NCBI RefSeq assembly: GCF_025639805.1
Contig: NZ_CP106735.1
Location: 62,001-126,000, forward strand
DNA from: Reichenbachiella carrageenanivorans
GTDB taxonomy: Bacteria > Bacteroidota > Bacteroidia > Cytophagales > Cyclobacteriaceae
Direction of reading: 5' to 3'
Length of the DNA stretch: 64,000 nucleotides
This document shows, in pieces, positions 8,363-16,673 of this stretch. The notes beneath the pieces are model-generated. The model saw nothing but the letters and a program-made list of their open reading frames with translations. It was not told the origin of the DNA and did no database searches. Within the stretch, counting starts at the first letter, position 1. The number at the start of each line of letters is the position of its first letter. The position numbers and the translations under genes were made by a program.

Positions 8363-9996
8363 CGTACAATGGCATTTATAAGTTCAAGATTTTGACTGCC
8401 TTGGATATGTACATAATCTACAAACCCCATCACAGTCTCGTTGGCTAGGTCTAATAGCAAGCCCGGAAAGATCCCAAAAACCAGTGCCATGATCACTAGT
8501 GGCACAATCATAATCCATTCTCGCGTGGTCAGGTCTGGCAACTGCCAGCTCTCGTCTCTTACCCAAAATTTTCCAAAAAACATGCGCTGGATCGTCCAGA
8601 GGAAATAGGCAGCTCCCAACACCAGTCCTAGCAGACCCAGTATCGGCATAAAAGTAGCTACGATCGAACCATTAACAGCGCCATCGAAAGCACCAATCAG
8701 GACTAAAAACTCTGCGATAAATCCCGAGAAGCCTGGCAAGCCTAGAGCGGCAAAGAATGAAATAATAACTGCTACCGAATACCAAGGCATTTTGGACGCT
8801 AGCCCGCTATAATTAGCGATCATCCGATCGCCTGTACGGTCATACAATACACCAGCCATCAAAAACAACAAAGCAGATATGATGCCGTGGCTAAACATCT
8901 GAAACAATGCGCCAGCATTTCCCTCCACGGTCAGCGAAGCCATGCCCAGCATCACAAATCCCATGTGAGAAACAGAGGAGTAGGCAATTAATCTTTTTAA
9001 ATCCGACTGAGCCATGGCTACAAAAGCCGCATATACAATGGCTACCACACCTATTAATCCAATCCACCAACCATATTCAATGGCTCCATCAGGGAAGATG
9101 GTATAACCTATTCTGTAAAAACCATAACCTCCAATTTTCAACAAGATACCAGCCAGCACAACAGAGATAGGCGTAGGTGCCTCCACATGAGCATCGGGCA
9201 ACCAAGTATGCACAGGCACTGCAGGAAGCTTGATAGCAAAACCTATAATCAACAATATAAAGGCCCAAGCACGGTAAGTCAACCCCATCAACCGTCCGTC
9301 GAAATCAATCGCAAGCAATGAACCTGAAAGGAAGTTATCTGGATTCATCATTTTCATAATATCAAATACATGAACACTTGACTCTGGATTTTGTACAACA
9401 GACAGACTCAACCCAATCATCACCATCAAGATCAGTAAAGAACCCACTAATGTGTATATGAAAAACTTGATTGATGCATATGCTCTTCGCTTGCCGCCCC
9501 ATATTCCAATCAGGAAGTACATGGGCAAAAGCATAAACTCGAAAAATAAGTAGAACAAGAAAAAATCTAGCGCCACAAAACAGCCTATTACACTCGTGCT
9601 CAGCACCATGTAAAGCATGAAGTAGCCCTGTAAGTTTTTGGTAATATTCCATGAAGAAATGACCCCTATGAAAAGGACAATGGCAGACAGCAACACAAGC
9701 GCCAAGCTCAATCCGTCTACACCGATGTGATATTGTATAAGCAAACTCCCAAACGAGCCCAAATTGAGCTGAATCCAGTCTAGCTGCTGTACAAACTGCA
9801 TGCTTTGTGCGCCATAGCCCGTCACTTTCGAATCGAATGAACAGACCAAAACTACGGATAGTACAGTCACTACACTGAGTGCCACGAGTGCCACCCATTT
9901 GTATAAATGAGCCTTTGACTGCGGAATGGCCAGCATCACCGCCACAGCGATGAGCGGAATAAAGACCAACCAAGAAAGTAAATGATCCATTACCAT
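8359..9996 (-). CDS. nuoM: NADH-quinone oxidoreductase subunit M
   Basis: Second antiporter-like proton-pumping subunit of complex I. About 14 membrane helices; key motifs are FFEFMLLPMYFLIG (conserved Glu in helix 5), TWLPDAHVEAPTPISVVLAG and the LIAYSSVSHMGFV stretch. The reading frame is open back to a TTG at 10003-10005 that overlaps the nuoL stop. An ATG at 9994-9996 or 9988-9990 (giving MDHLLSWL) fits family N-termini better, so the start is uncertain by a few codons. About 545 aa is slightly long but normal for Bacteroidota. It lies between nuoL and nuoN in the standard order. Confidence 0.94.
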   Translation of the reverse strand: MVMDHLLSWLVFIPLIAVAVMLAIPQSKAHLYKWVALVALSVVTVLSVVLVCSFDSKVTGYGAQSMQFVQQLDWIQLNLGSFGSLLIQYHIGVDGLSLALVLLSAIVLFIGVISSWNITKNLQGYFMLYMVLSTSVIGCFVALDFFLFYLFFEFMLLPMYFLIGIWGGKRRAYASIKFFIYTLVGSLLILMVMIGLSLSVVQNPESSVHVFDIMKMMNPDNFLSGSLLAIDFDGRLMGLTYRAWAFILLIIGFAIKLPAVPVHTWLPDAHVEAPTPISVVLAGILLKIGGYGFYRIGYTIFPDGAIEYGWWIGLIGVVAIVYAAFVAMAQSDLKRLIAYSSVSHMGFVMLGMASLTVEGNAGALFQMFSHGIISALLFLMAGVLYDRTGDRMIANYSGLASKMPWYSVAVIISFFAALGLPGFSGFIAEFLVLIGAFDGAVNGSIVATFMPILGLLGLVLGAAYFLWTIQRMFFGKFWVRDESWQLPDLTTREWIMIVPLVIMALVFGIFPGLLLDLANETVMGFVDYVHIQGSQNLELINAIVR

Positions 9997-10001
9997 ATTT
10001 A

Positions 10002-11945
10002 TCAAGTCATTAATTCAAAAAAGTAAAAAATGAGCAGCACACCAAAAACCGCCCAAGCCAAATAATTTTGCACATTGCCGCCCTGCATGTGTCGAGTACG
10101 CTCCCCTGCAAAATTGGCTAGCCACGTGGCTAATTTCACACAACCATCCACGATGCTGCGATCGAACCAAGCGAGCAGATAGGCCAGTACCACTTGCAGC
10201 TCTGCTACGAGGTTGACCACACGATCTACCACTTTCTGATCCCACCAGTAGGCGGCTTGCGCCAATGTTTTAGAGCCTTTCACAATCGCTAAATCATAAA
10301 AAGCATCAATAAAAAAGTTTTGATTAGACAACTTATATGTCAATGTTTTAGTACCAGCTACTAAGCCTCCAAACATTCTCTTTTCTATATACAAGTATGA
10401 AAATCCTAATCCCGCCAGTGCCAATCCGACAGACAGCACAGGCACCACAATCGAATGACCTGCCACCTGGCCACTACTGAAAGTAGACAAAGCCGATACG
10501 AGCCAGCTACTACTTGGGTCGAATGGATTGGCTGAAAATACAAAGCCGATAGACAACAGTGCCAATATGAGCAAAGGCACTTTGACTACTACCGCTTCTG
10601 CATACGGCTCGGAAGTCGTCGTATCGCTATTGAAGAATACTTTGAAATACAAGCGAGCCATGTAGGCCGCAGTCATAAAGACCGACGCAAATCCAAATAC
10701 CATCACAAAAGCAGGTAAGTGACTCGCGGCTGTCAGACCATTTAATATCATCTCTTTGGACAGAAATCCTGAGAACATGGGCAACCCAGCCAATGACAGC
10801 AAGCAAAGTGTAAAGACCAAAAAAGTCATAGGCAACACACTTTTGAGCCCACCCATATTCCGGATGTCCTGCGGGTCAAAACCTGTCTCGTGCCTAGTCT
10901 CATGATAATAATGAATAATGCTTCCCGAACAGAGAAACAAACCCGCCTTGAAAAACGCATGTGTAGTCAGGTGAATAAAGGCCGCCACAGGAAACCCCGC
11001 ACCAATAGCCATAATCATATATCCCAACTGAGAGACCGTAGAAAAGGCCAAAATTTTCTTAATATCATTTTGCGCGAAAGCGGCAAAAGCACCCATGAAA
11101 GCGGTGATTCCTCCTATAACACCAATAACTGTCAGCACCTCTGGTGCCAGCAACGGAAAAACTCGCACCATCAAATACACGCCAGCAGCCACCATAGTAG
11201 CCGCATGTATGAGTGCCGAAACTGGCGTAGGCCCAGTCATGGCATCGGGCAACCAAGTCTGAAGTGGAAACTGTGCTGACTTGCCCACCGCGGCAAGAAA
11301 CAGACCAATACCCATGGCAATCAAAAAGCCAGTAGGCATCCCCGAATTTACAGGATCATAGCCGATCAGTTCTTGGATATTTAATGTTTTGAAAAAAGCA
11401 TACAGCACGAATATGCCAAGCAGAAAACCCACATCTCCCACCTTATTCATCAAGAAAGCCTTGAAGGAAGAGATAGGCGGAGCGGCCTTTTCGAACCAAA
11501 AACCAATGAGCATATAGGAACTAAACCCTACCAACTCCCAGAAAATAAAAGTCAACAGCAAATTAGACGATAGTACAATGCCATACATAGAAAAGGCAAA
11601 AAGCCCTAGCAAGGCAAAATAACGAGGCTGCGCATCGTCATGCTTCATATACTCGATAGAGAACAGCGCCACGAGCAGAGCCACAATAGCCACCACGATC
11701 GCCATGACTCCCGACAGCGCATCATAATACAGCCCAACTTGCAAGGTATGAAGCCCTAGATCCATCCAGTTCCAGTCTACTCCAGCACCAGCTGGTAGTT
11801 GAAACCAAGCCACTACTGCCGCTACCAATACCAAAGCAGAAAACACCACCAGTACCTGACCTGCCCATTTTTTAAGCAAAAAATAAGACACCAAGGCACT
11901 CAATAGTGGTGCAAACAGAATGATATATAACCAACTATTTCCCAT
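10002..11945 (-). CDS. nuoL: NADH-quinone oxidoreductase subunit L
   Basis: Largest antiporter-like subunit of complex I, at the distal end of the membrane arm. The signature LPDAMTGPTPVSALIHAAT is present, followed by the helix-7/8 motif MVAAGVYLMVRVFPLL and FAQNDIKKILAFSTVSQLG. About 16 helices are expected, including the long lateral helix and final anchor helix characteristic of NuoL; the last residues (FYFFELMT) end in a hydrophobic helix. 647 aa is normal. The start ATG shares one base with the nuoK stop (11945), and the end overlaps the start region of nuoM. Confidence 0.95.
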   Translation of the reverse strand: MGNSWLYIILFAPLLSALVSYFLLKKWAGQVLVVFSALVLVAAVVAWFQLPAGAGVDWNWMDLGLHTLQVGLYYDALSGVMAIVVAIVALLVALFSIEYMKHDDAQPRYFALLGLFAFSMYGIVLSSNLLLTFIFWELVGFSSYMLIGFWFEKAAPPISSFKAFLMNKVGDVGFLLGIFVLYAFFKTLNIQELIGYDPVNSGMPTGFLIAMGIGLFLAAVGKSAQFPLQTWLPDAMTGPTPVSALIHAATMVAAGVYLMVRVFPLLAPEVLTVIGVIGGITAFMGAFAAFAQNDIKKILAFSTVSQLGYMIMAIGAGFPVAAFIHLTTHAFFKAGLFLCSGSIIHYYHETRHETGFDPQDIRNMGGLKSVLPMTFLVFTLCLLSLAGLPMFSGFLSKEMILNGLTAASHLPAFVMVFGFASVFMTAAYMARLYFKVFFNSDTTTSEPYAEAVVVKVPLLILALLSIGFVFSANPFDPSSSWLVSALSTFSSGQVAGHSIVVPVLSVGLALAGLGFSYLYIEKRMFGGLVAGTKTLTYKLSNQNFFIDAFYDLAIVKGSKTLAQAAYWWDQKVVDRVVNLVAELQVVLAYLLAWFDRSIVDGCVKLATWLANFAGERTRHMQGGNVQNYLAWAVFGVLLIFYFFELMT

Positions 11946-12247
11946 CAGCCGTTGAGTTCATTGAGTTGATCGACATCAGAAACTCCTTGATGTCTAAAAA
12001 TTTGATACACGATAGCCAACGCCACAGCAGATTCTGCCACAGCCACCACAATCACAAATAGCGTCATCATCTGGCCTGTCAGATTGGGGTCGTTTTGTGA
12101 GAAAGCTACCAAGTTGATATTGGCGGCATTGAGTACGAGCTCCACACCAGCGAGAATCATGATCACGCTACGCTTGACCAAAATGATCACCACGCCAATC
12201 ACCAACAGGATTGCACTAAATATGATATAATGCTCAATCGGTATCAT
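11945..12247 (-). CDS. nuoK: NADH-quinone oxidoreductase subunit K
   Basis: Small membrane subunit of complex I, 100 aa with three helices. The two buried glutamates needed for proton transfer are visible in helix 2 (ILAGVELVLNAANINLV) and helix 3 (VAVAESAVALAIV). Length and motifs match the family exactly. It overlaps nuoJ by 14 bases at its start and touches nuoL at its stop, which indicates tight translational coupling. Confidence 0.95.
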   Translation of the reverse strand: MIPIEHYIIFSAILLVIGVVIILVKRSVIMILAGVELVLNAANINLVAFSQNDPNLTGQMMTLFVIVVAVAESAVALAIVYQIFRHQGVSDVDQLNELNG

Positions 12248-12776
12248 TTGCTCTTTTCTTTTTTAGGTTTAAACCAGATATATAAGCCGCGCCTATCAAA
12301 GCCATCAACAGTAAAACTGCCGTAATCTCCAGTGCCACTAGCTCTGTGGTCATCAGGTGAATACCAATCTGCTGTGTAACTGTAAACCCAGAAGCTTCCT
12401 GCTCACCAAAATCATGTAAAGGAAATCCACCTTCCTGCATCGGGTACAGGAGTATCCCGAGCAGAGCAAGTCCCAACAAACTGGCCAACAGTACTCCCCT
12501 ATTCTGGGTCTCCAATCTTTGCCCGTCGATCCGGTGGGTGAGCATGATACCAAACATCATCAGAATGAGTACGCCTCCTATATAAATCATGATCTGCGTA
12601 ACACCTACAAATTCAGCATTAGATATGATAAACACCCCAGCAATTCCTAAAAACACCAGTACAAGTAAGAATACCGCATGCACAATGTTTTTCGCAAACA
12701 AGATCCCTAGCGCTGAAAACACTGAGAACCCTGCTAGAATATAAAAGGCTACAATATTTAGATCTATTCCTTCCAC
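12234..12776 (-). CDS. nuoJ: NADH-quinone oxidoreductase subunit J
   Basis: Membrane subunit J of complex I (180 aa, five helices), at the junction of the membrane and peripheral arms. The conserved helix-3 stretch FVGVTQIMIYIGGVLILMMF, in which a pi-bulge forms in known structures, is present, as is the NIVHAVFLLVLVFLGIAGVF helix. The start codon is GTG (12774-12776), directly after the TAA of nuoI with no spacer. A short charged C-terminus follows the last helix. Confidence 0.93.
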   Translation of the reverse strand: MEGIDLNIVAFYILAGFSVFSALGILFAKNIVHAVFLLVLVFLGIAGVFIISNAEFVGVTQIMIYIGGVLILMMFGIMLTHRIDGQRLETQNRGVLLASLLGLALLGILLYPMQEGGFPLHDFGEQEASGFTVTQQIGIHLMTTELVALEITAVLLLMALIGAAYISGLNLKKKRANDTD

Positions 12777-13994
12777 TTAGTCTTTCTTTTTAGGTTTGAT
12801 CTTGGGTCTGAATACTGGTTTGGCAGCCTTTGGCTTCTCTGACGCCTCGGGTACTACTTCTGACGTACCTTCTTCTGGTTTCAGATCCTGCTCATCAGCT
12901 TCCTTCTTTTTAATCTTTGGCCTGAAAACTGGCTTGGCAGCTTTCGGTTTGTCTGCTGTGGCCTCCGCATCAGGCTTTGCCTCTTCATCAGATGCCTTCT
13001 TTACTTTGGGTCTGAACACCGGTTTAGCGGCCTTTGGTTTATCGGCAGCTTCCAATGCTGATTCCTCTGTTTTAGCCGCAGGTTTTACTTTCGGTCTAAA
13101 GACTGGTTTGCTAGCCTCTGGCTTCTCTGTAGCATCCGACGCTGGCAAATCCACTGGTGCTTCATTAGTCGCTGGCTTTACCTTAGGTCTAAATATAGGC
13201 TTGGCAGCCTTCGGTTTTTCATCAATGGTATCGCCTTCAGCTTTTGGCGCTGCAGGTTTCACTTTAGGCTTGAATGCTGGCTTGGCTGGTTTTGCCTCGT
13301 CCGTAGTAGCGGCACCTGTAGCTGGCTTTACCATTTTCACCTTTGGTTTGAACGCTCCCGTTTTTGGTTTGGCCGCTACTTCATCCGAAGAAGAAGGTTG
13401 GCTTGGCGCTGCTTTGGCCGCGGCAGCCGCTGCTTTTGTCTTTTCTTTTTCAGCAGCATGTGCTTCAAACTCTGCTTTTTTCTCAGCGATCAATTCTGGG
13501 CTCATTTCTCCAAATTCGAAATTATGCTCCTTTAGATCAAATACACTAAAATCGTATTCCTTGGTCATGGTGAGACACTCCGTAGGACAAACCACAGTAC
13601 AAAGACCACAGAAACAACATTTTGACATGTCGATATCGAACTTGGCTGGATATATTCTTTTAGAAGTACCGTCGGATGTTTTGCCGATTTCCTCCACGGC
13701 ACGTACTGGTTCAATGTCTATACAGTTGACTGGGCACACTTTAGCACATTTGTCACAGACAATGCAGTCGTCTATTTCATTGTGCAATTGATAACGACCA
13801 GTATCCGGCACTGGCAATTGTTCAAATGGATATTGTAAAGTCACAATACCATCCTTCTGATCAAAGTACGTTTTGTCTTCCACACCCACAGGCTTGCGCG
13901 ACTCTCTGGCTTGCCAAATATGACGCATCGTGATCTTCAACCCATAGAGCAGGGAGGATGTCGTCTTTATAATATTTTTAAAATATTGTTTCAA
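12777..13994 (-). CDS. nuoI: NADH-quinone oxidoreductase subunit I with long Lys/Pro-rich repeat tail
   Basis: This is the ferredoxin-like complex I subunit that carries electrons through two [4Fe-4S] clusters (N6a/N6b). Ligands are all present: C77, C80, C83 and C87 (CIVCDKCAKVCP), and C126, C129, C132 and C136 (CCFCGLCTVVCP). NuoI is normally 160-180 aa; this one has 405. From about residue 170 there is an Ala/Glu/Lys helix-like stretch, then seven copies of a GAFKPKVK/PVFRPKVK box spaced 20-35 residues apart, mostly preceded by KPKAAK and separated by acidic linkers. The tail is intrinsically disordered in appearance and ends in KPKKKD. The start is a TTG at 13992-13994, chosen because the N-terminus KQYFKNIIKTTSSLLYGLK matches the family's membrane-contact helix. 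It follows nuoH by 13 bases. Confidence 0.93.
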   Translation of the reverse strand: MKQYFKNIIKTTSSLLYGLKITMRHIWQARESRKPVGVEDKTYFDQKDGIVTLQYPFEQLPVPDTGRYQLHNEIDDCIVCDKCAKVCPVNCIDIEPVRAVEEIGKTSDGTSKRIYPAKFDIDMSKCCFCGLCTVVCPTECLTMTKEYDFSVFDLKEHNFEFGEMSPELIAEKKAEFEAHAAEKEKTKAAAAAAKAAPSQPSSSDEVAAKPKTGAFKPKVKMVKPATGAATTDEAKPAKPAFKPKVKPAAPKAEGDTIDEKPKAAKPIFRPKVKPATNEAPVDLPASDATEKPEASKPVFRPKVKPAAKTEESALEAADKPKAAKPVFRPKVKKASDEEAKPDAEATADKPKAAKPVFRPKIKKKEADEQDLKPEEGTSEVVPEASEKPKAAKPVFRPKIKPKKKD

Positions 13995-14007
13995 ATCTTT
14001 CTTTCAG

Positions 14008-15048
14008 TTAGCCTATCCACAATTTCCAAATGCCACAAACAAACACCATCACCAAAGCGATCGGCGTCAAGTATTTCCAACTCAAAGACATCATCTGATC
14101 TACTCTCACGCGAGGATAAGTCCATCTCACCCACATTTGTACAAATACGAGCACCATGGCTTTAGATATCAGCCAAAAGATTCCAATAAAATCTGCCCAT
14201 AAAGTTCCGTGTGTACCCGATGTCCAGTCGGCTAATTTAACTGCCCCTATGTTTGGCAGTGGGGTATTCCAACTTCCAAAAAAAAGAACGGAAGCCACTA
14301 ATGATACCAAGAGCATCATACCATATTCGCCTAGCATGATGATTCCCCATCGAAAACCAGAATACTCGGTATGAAAGCCACCAATAAGTTCGGATTCGGA
14401 TTCTGGAAGGTCGAAAGGTGTCCGATTGGATTCAGCCAAAGAAGCAATAAAAAAGATGATAAATACGACCCACAGCATGGGGTATTTAAACACATTCCAG
14501 GCGAGAAATCCTCCATAAGTATTTTCTGGATCTAGCAGCCCTTGCTGTACGGACATTTCCTGAAGGTTCAAGGTCTGAGTAAGCATGACCACACAAAGAA
14601 TGGACAACCCCAGTGGTATCTCATACGAAACGATCTGAGCTACAGCTCTGAGTGCTCCAAAAAGTGAGAATTTACTATTCGACCCCCAGCCAGCCATCAG
14701 AATGCCAATGACATCCAATGAGACGACTGCCATCAGAAAGTACACACCTGTCTCCACTCCTGACCCTTCTATATCTGAGGTGAGCGGCAGCACGGCAAAT
14801 CCTGAGAAAATAGCCAAAAATATAACCAAAGGGGCTAATACGAATAGTGGCTTATCTGCAGATTTTGTAATAATATCTTCTTTCTGAAGCATCTTGAGCC
14901 CATCGGCCAAAACCTGAAGAATACCATACTTCCCTACTACCATAGGACCCAATCTGTCTTGTATAAAAGCAGATACTTTTCGCTCCGCATAGACCGCTAT
15001 GAGCAAAAAAAACAGCAAGAAGGGGAGATAGAATAAAAACGCTATCAT
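14008..15048 (-). CDS. nuoH: NADH-quinone oxidoreductase subunit H
   Basis: Membrane subunit forming much of the quinone chamber of complex I. The hallmarks are AYAERKVSAFIQDRLGP near the N-terminus and SLAESNRTPFDLPESESEL with GFHTEYSGFRWG in the conserved loop. About eight helices in 346 aa, normal length. It is the first nuo gene in this block; nuoA-G are not in the window, so complex I is encoded in at least two places. The 122 bases upstream, after murI, hold only a weak hairpin. Confidence 0.95.
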   Translation of the reverse strand: MIAFLFYLPFLLFFLLIAVYAERKVSAFIQDRLGPMVVGKYGILQVLADGLKMLQKEDIITKSADKPLFVLAPLVIFLAIFSGFAVLPLTSDIEGSGVETGVYFLMAVVSLDVIGILMAGWGSNSKFSLFGALRAVAQIVSYEIPLGLSILCVVMLTQTLNLQEMSVQQGLLDPENTYGGFLAWNVFKYPMLWVVFIIFFIASLAESNRTPFDLPESESELIGGFHTEYSGFRWGIIMLGEYGMMLLVSLVASVLFFGSWNTPLPNIGAVKLADWTSGTHGTLWADFIGIFWLISKAMVLVFVQMWVRWTYPRVRVDQMMSLSWKYLTPIALVMVFVCGIWKLWIG

Positions 15049-15130
15049 CAGTGATTAAATAAAAAAGTAAGTTAAGTATTCTCTGAGGAATTTCCAGCCC
15101 ATACGGTGGGGTCTGAAGAGTAGAAAAATT

Positions 15131-15149
15131 CGACTCAAAAACGGAGTCA
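15131..15149 (-). terminator. Weak hairpin after murI
   Basis: GACTC (15132-15136) pairs with GAGTC (15144-15148). On the minus strand a T-run follows (AATTTTTC). The stem is only 5 bp, so this is at best a leaky stop or attenuator between murI and the nuo genes. The rest of 15049-15170 shows nothing but an AAC trinucleotide run. Confidence 0.25.
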
Positions 15150-15170
15150 GGTTAGCAACAACAACAACAA

Positions 15171-15977
15171 TTACTCCCAGAGAGGGTACTTCTCAAGGTG
15201 AATTTCCTTGTTGAAGAAAAGGCGGGCTGCTTTTTCAAAAGCTGGGGTGTAATCTGATACGAGAAATTGATCATTACCTTTTGTTTTGTCGCTTAGTAAA
15301 TTCAGGGCCTTTAATTGCTGTTTTAAGCTTTGAGCTACAATATTAGCAGAATCGACTAATTCTACCTTGCTTTTGTAGAATTCTTTTATGTCTTCTTTGA
15401 TAATGGGGTAATGCGTGCAACCCAGAATCAAAGCATCGATAGCTGCCAATTTAGGATCACTCAGATAATTGGCTATGATCTCGTGGCTGACCGAATTGTT
15501 GATAAAGCCTTCTTCGATCATCGGCACCAGCAATGGCGTGGCCAATGCATGAAATTCAACGTCAATACCTTGGCTCTGAATCTTTGATTCAAACACCTTG
15601 GAGTTGACCGTCTGTAAGGTGCCGATCAGTCCTACTTTACGATGCGTTTCGCTTGTCTTGAGATGTTCGACTACAGGATCTATTACATTGATGACGTGTG
15701 CCTTGCTGCCCACATAGGCTTTGATCAGATCGAATGCAGCAGCTGAGGCAGAATTGCAGGCTATGAGAATCACCTTGCACCCTCTTGCGAGTAATATGTC
15801 TGTGATCTTAATTGAATACGCTTGGATGGTGGCCGCAGATTTGTCTCCATACGGCAAATGCGCACTATCACCAAAATAGACCATGTCTTCTCCTGGTAGC
15901 AAACGTTTGACTGCCTGAGCAACAGTAAGTCCCCCTACTCCACTATCAAATATACCAATGGGTGCGTTTTTGTCCAA
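15171..15977 (-). CDS. murI: Glutamate racemase
   Basis: Converts L-glutamate to D-glutamate for peptidoglycan. D11 and S12 (IFDSGVGG), the first catalytic cysteine C74 (IACNSASA) and the second C187 (LGCTHYP) are all present, and 268 aa is standard. The start is TTG (15975-15977), giving MDKNAPIGIFDSG; no ATG is available in frame between it and the conserved core. It lies upstream of nuoH on the same strand with a 122-base gap, so it may share a transcript with the nuo genes or be separated by the weak hairpin. Confidence 0.94.
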   Translation of the reverse strand: MDKNAPIGIFDSGVGGLTVAQAVKRLLPGEDMVYFGDSAHLPYGDKSAATIQAYSIKITDILLARGCKVILIACNSASAAAFDLIKAYVGSKAHVINVIDPVVEHLKTSETHRKVGLIGTLQTVNSKVFESKIQSQGIDVEFHALATPLLVPMIEEGFINNSVSHEIIANYLSDPKLAAIDALILGCTHYPIIKEDIKEFYKSKVELVDSANIVAQSLKQQLKALNLLSDKTKGNDQFLVSDYTPAFEKAARLFFNKEIHLEKYPLWE

Positions 15978-15996
15978 TGCTTGAATTGTTGAGTTG

Positions 15997-16027
15997 CAAA
16001 TATGAAGGATAAATTTCTAGATGCAAA
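15997..16027 (-). promoter_or_regulatory. Putative Bacteroidota promoter for murI
   Basis: On the minus strand TTTG (16024-16027) is followed after 19 bases by CATATTTG (15997-16004), one mismatch from the -7 consensus TANNTTTG. Transcription would start about 10-15 bases before the TTG start codon. Confidence 0.4.
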
Positions 16028-16055
16028 CAACTTGTCCCAACATTGGCAACAGGAT

Positions 16056-16520
16056 TTAAAGCACTTCTAGCGGATGCAACAAGGTGGCTTTCAACCCCAA
16101 GTCTGCAGCCTCTCCGTTGGAATCATTAGACACATAGTCGATGCTCTCCCCGTCTTGAAATATTTCATAAATGATTTGCCACTTGTTGCTGTTGCAATCT
16201 GTGCAAGCGGCATTGTGGGCTTCTACTTTGAGTGTGCTAAGGTCTGCATGCAATAAAGGATTAAGGTCTACAAGAATGTCTTTATTGGGATTCATCCCAT
16301 ATACCTCAGAGGTGTCATACACTAAAGAATCGTCTATATAGATCCGTGCAAAGTCATCCAATTTATAAAAAACAATACTATAGCCTTCTCGGACTGGTTG
16401 GACAATCTCTACTTCTGTATCTACAGAAATTGCTTTCTTTTTGGTTTCAGATTGGTTAGACCCACAAGATGTCATGACACACATGATACCTATTATCATT
16501 AGCTGTATTAAATTTTTCAT
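16056..16520 (-). CDS. Small lipoprotein of unknown function
   Basis: A 154-aa exported lipoprotein. A short signal peptide ends in MTSC, so Cys19 would be lipidated; the next residues (GSNQSETKKK) form a flexible linker. The remaining 120 residues are beta-rich with two further cysteines close together (AACTDCNSNKW), which could form a disulfide or bind metal. No family is recognised. It is alone between murI and the divergent rhomboid-like gene. A TACTTTTG box (16544-16551 on minus) lies about 25 bases upstream and could be its -7 element. Confidence 0.75.
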   Translation of the reverse strand: MKNLIQLMIIGIMCVMTSCGSNQSETKKKAISVDTEVEIVQPVREGYSIVFYKLDDFARIYIDDSLVYDTSEVYGMNPNKDILVDLNPLLHADLSTLKVEAHNAACTDCNSNKWQIIYEIFQDGESIDYVSNDSNGEAADLGLKATLLHPLEVL

Positions 16521-16543
16521 CTATGTTATTATCAATAAAGCAG

Positions 16544-16551
16544 CAAAAGTA
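16544..16551 (-). promoter_or_regulatory. Possible -7 element for the 154-aa lipoprotein
   Basis: TACTTTTG on the minus strand matches TANNTTTG, 24 bases upstream of the ATG. No clear -33 TTTG is seen, so this is weak support. Confidence 0.3.
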
Positions 16552-16673
16552 ATGGTTTGACTCATGGATATGTTTACTCCTACATTAGGCTAATAATAAG
16601 TATTTGTTACGCTTTCCTTTGTTATAGTTTTCAATCCAATAAATGATTTTGTTTTGAGGCATCAAACAAGTCC

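Noticed and set aside
9362..9973. 203-aa open frame on minus in another frame of nuoM
   Set aside because: Same-strand out-of-frame shadow; the nuoM frame has intact family motifs over the same bases.
12780..13400. Repeated sequence in nuoI considered as a CRISPR or DNA repeat array
   Set aside because: The repeats are in codon frame, variable in length and sequence, and encode the FRPKVK boxes; not a CRISPR.
12796..13791. 331-aa open frame on plus, antisense to nuoI
   Set aside because: It is the mirror of the Lys/Pro/Ala-rich NuoI tail; the predicted protein is a low-complexity shadow, and the minus-strand frame carries both iron-sulfur motifs.
15150..15170. AAC trinucleotide run before the murI stop as a microsatellite
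   Set aside because: Only about five copies; no sign of function.
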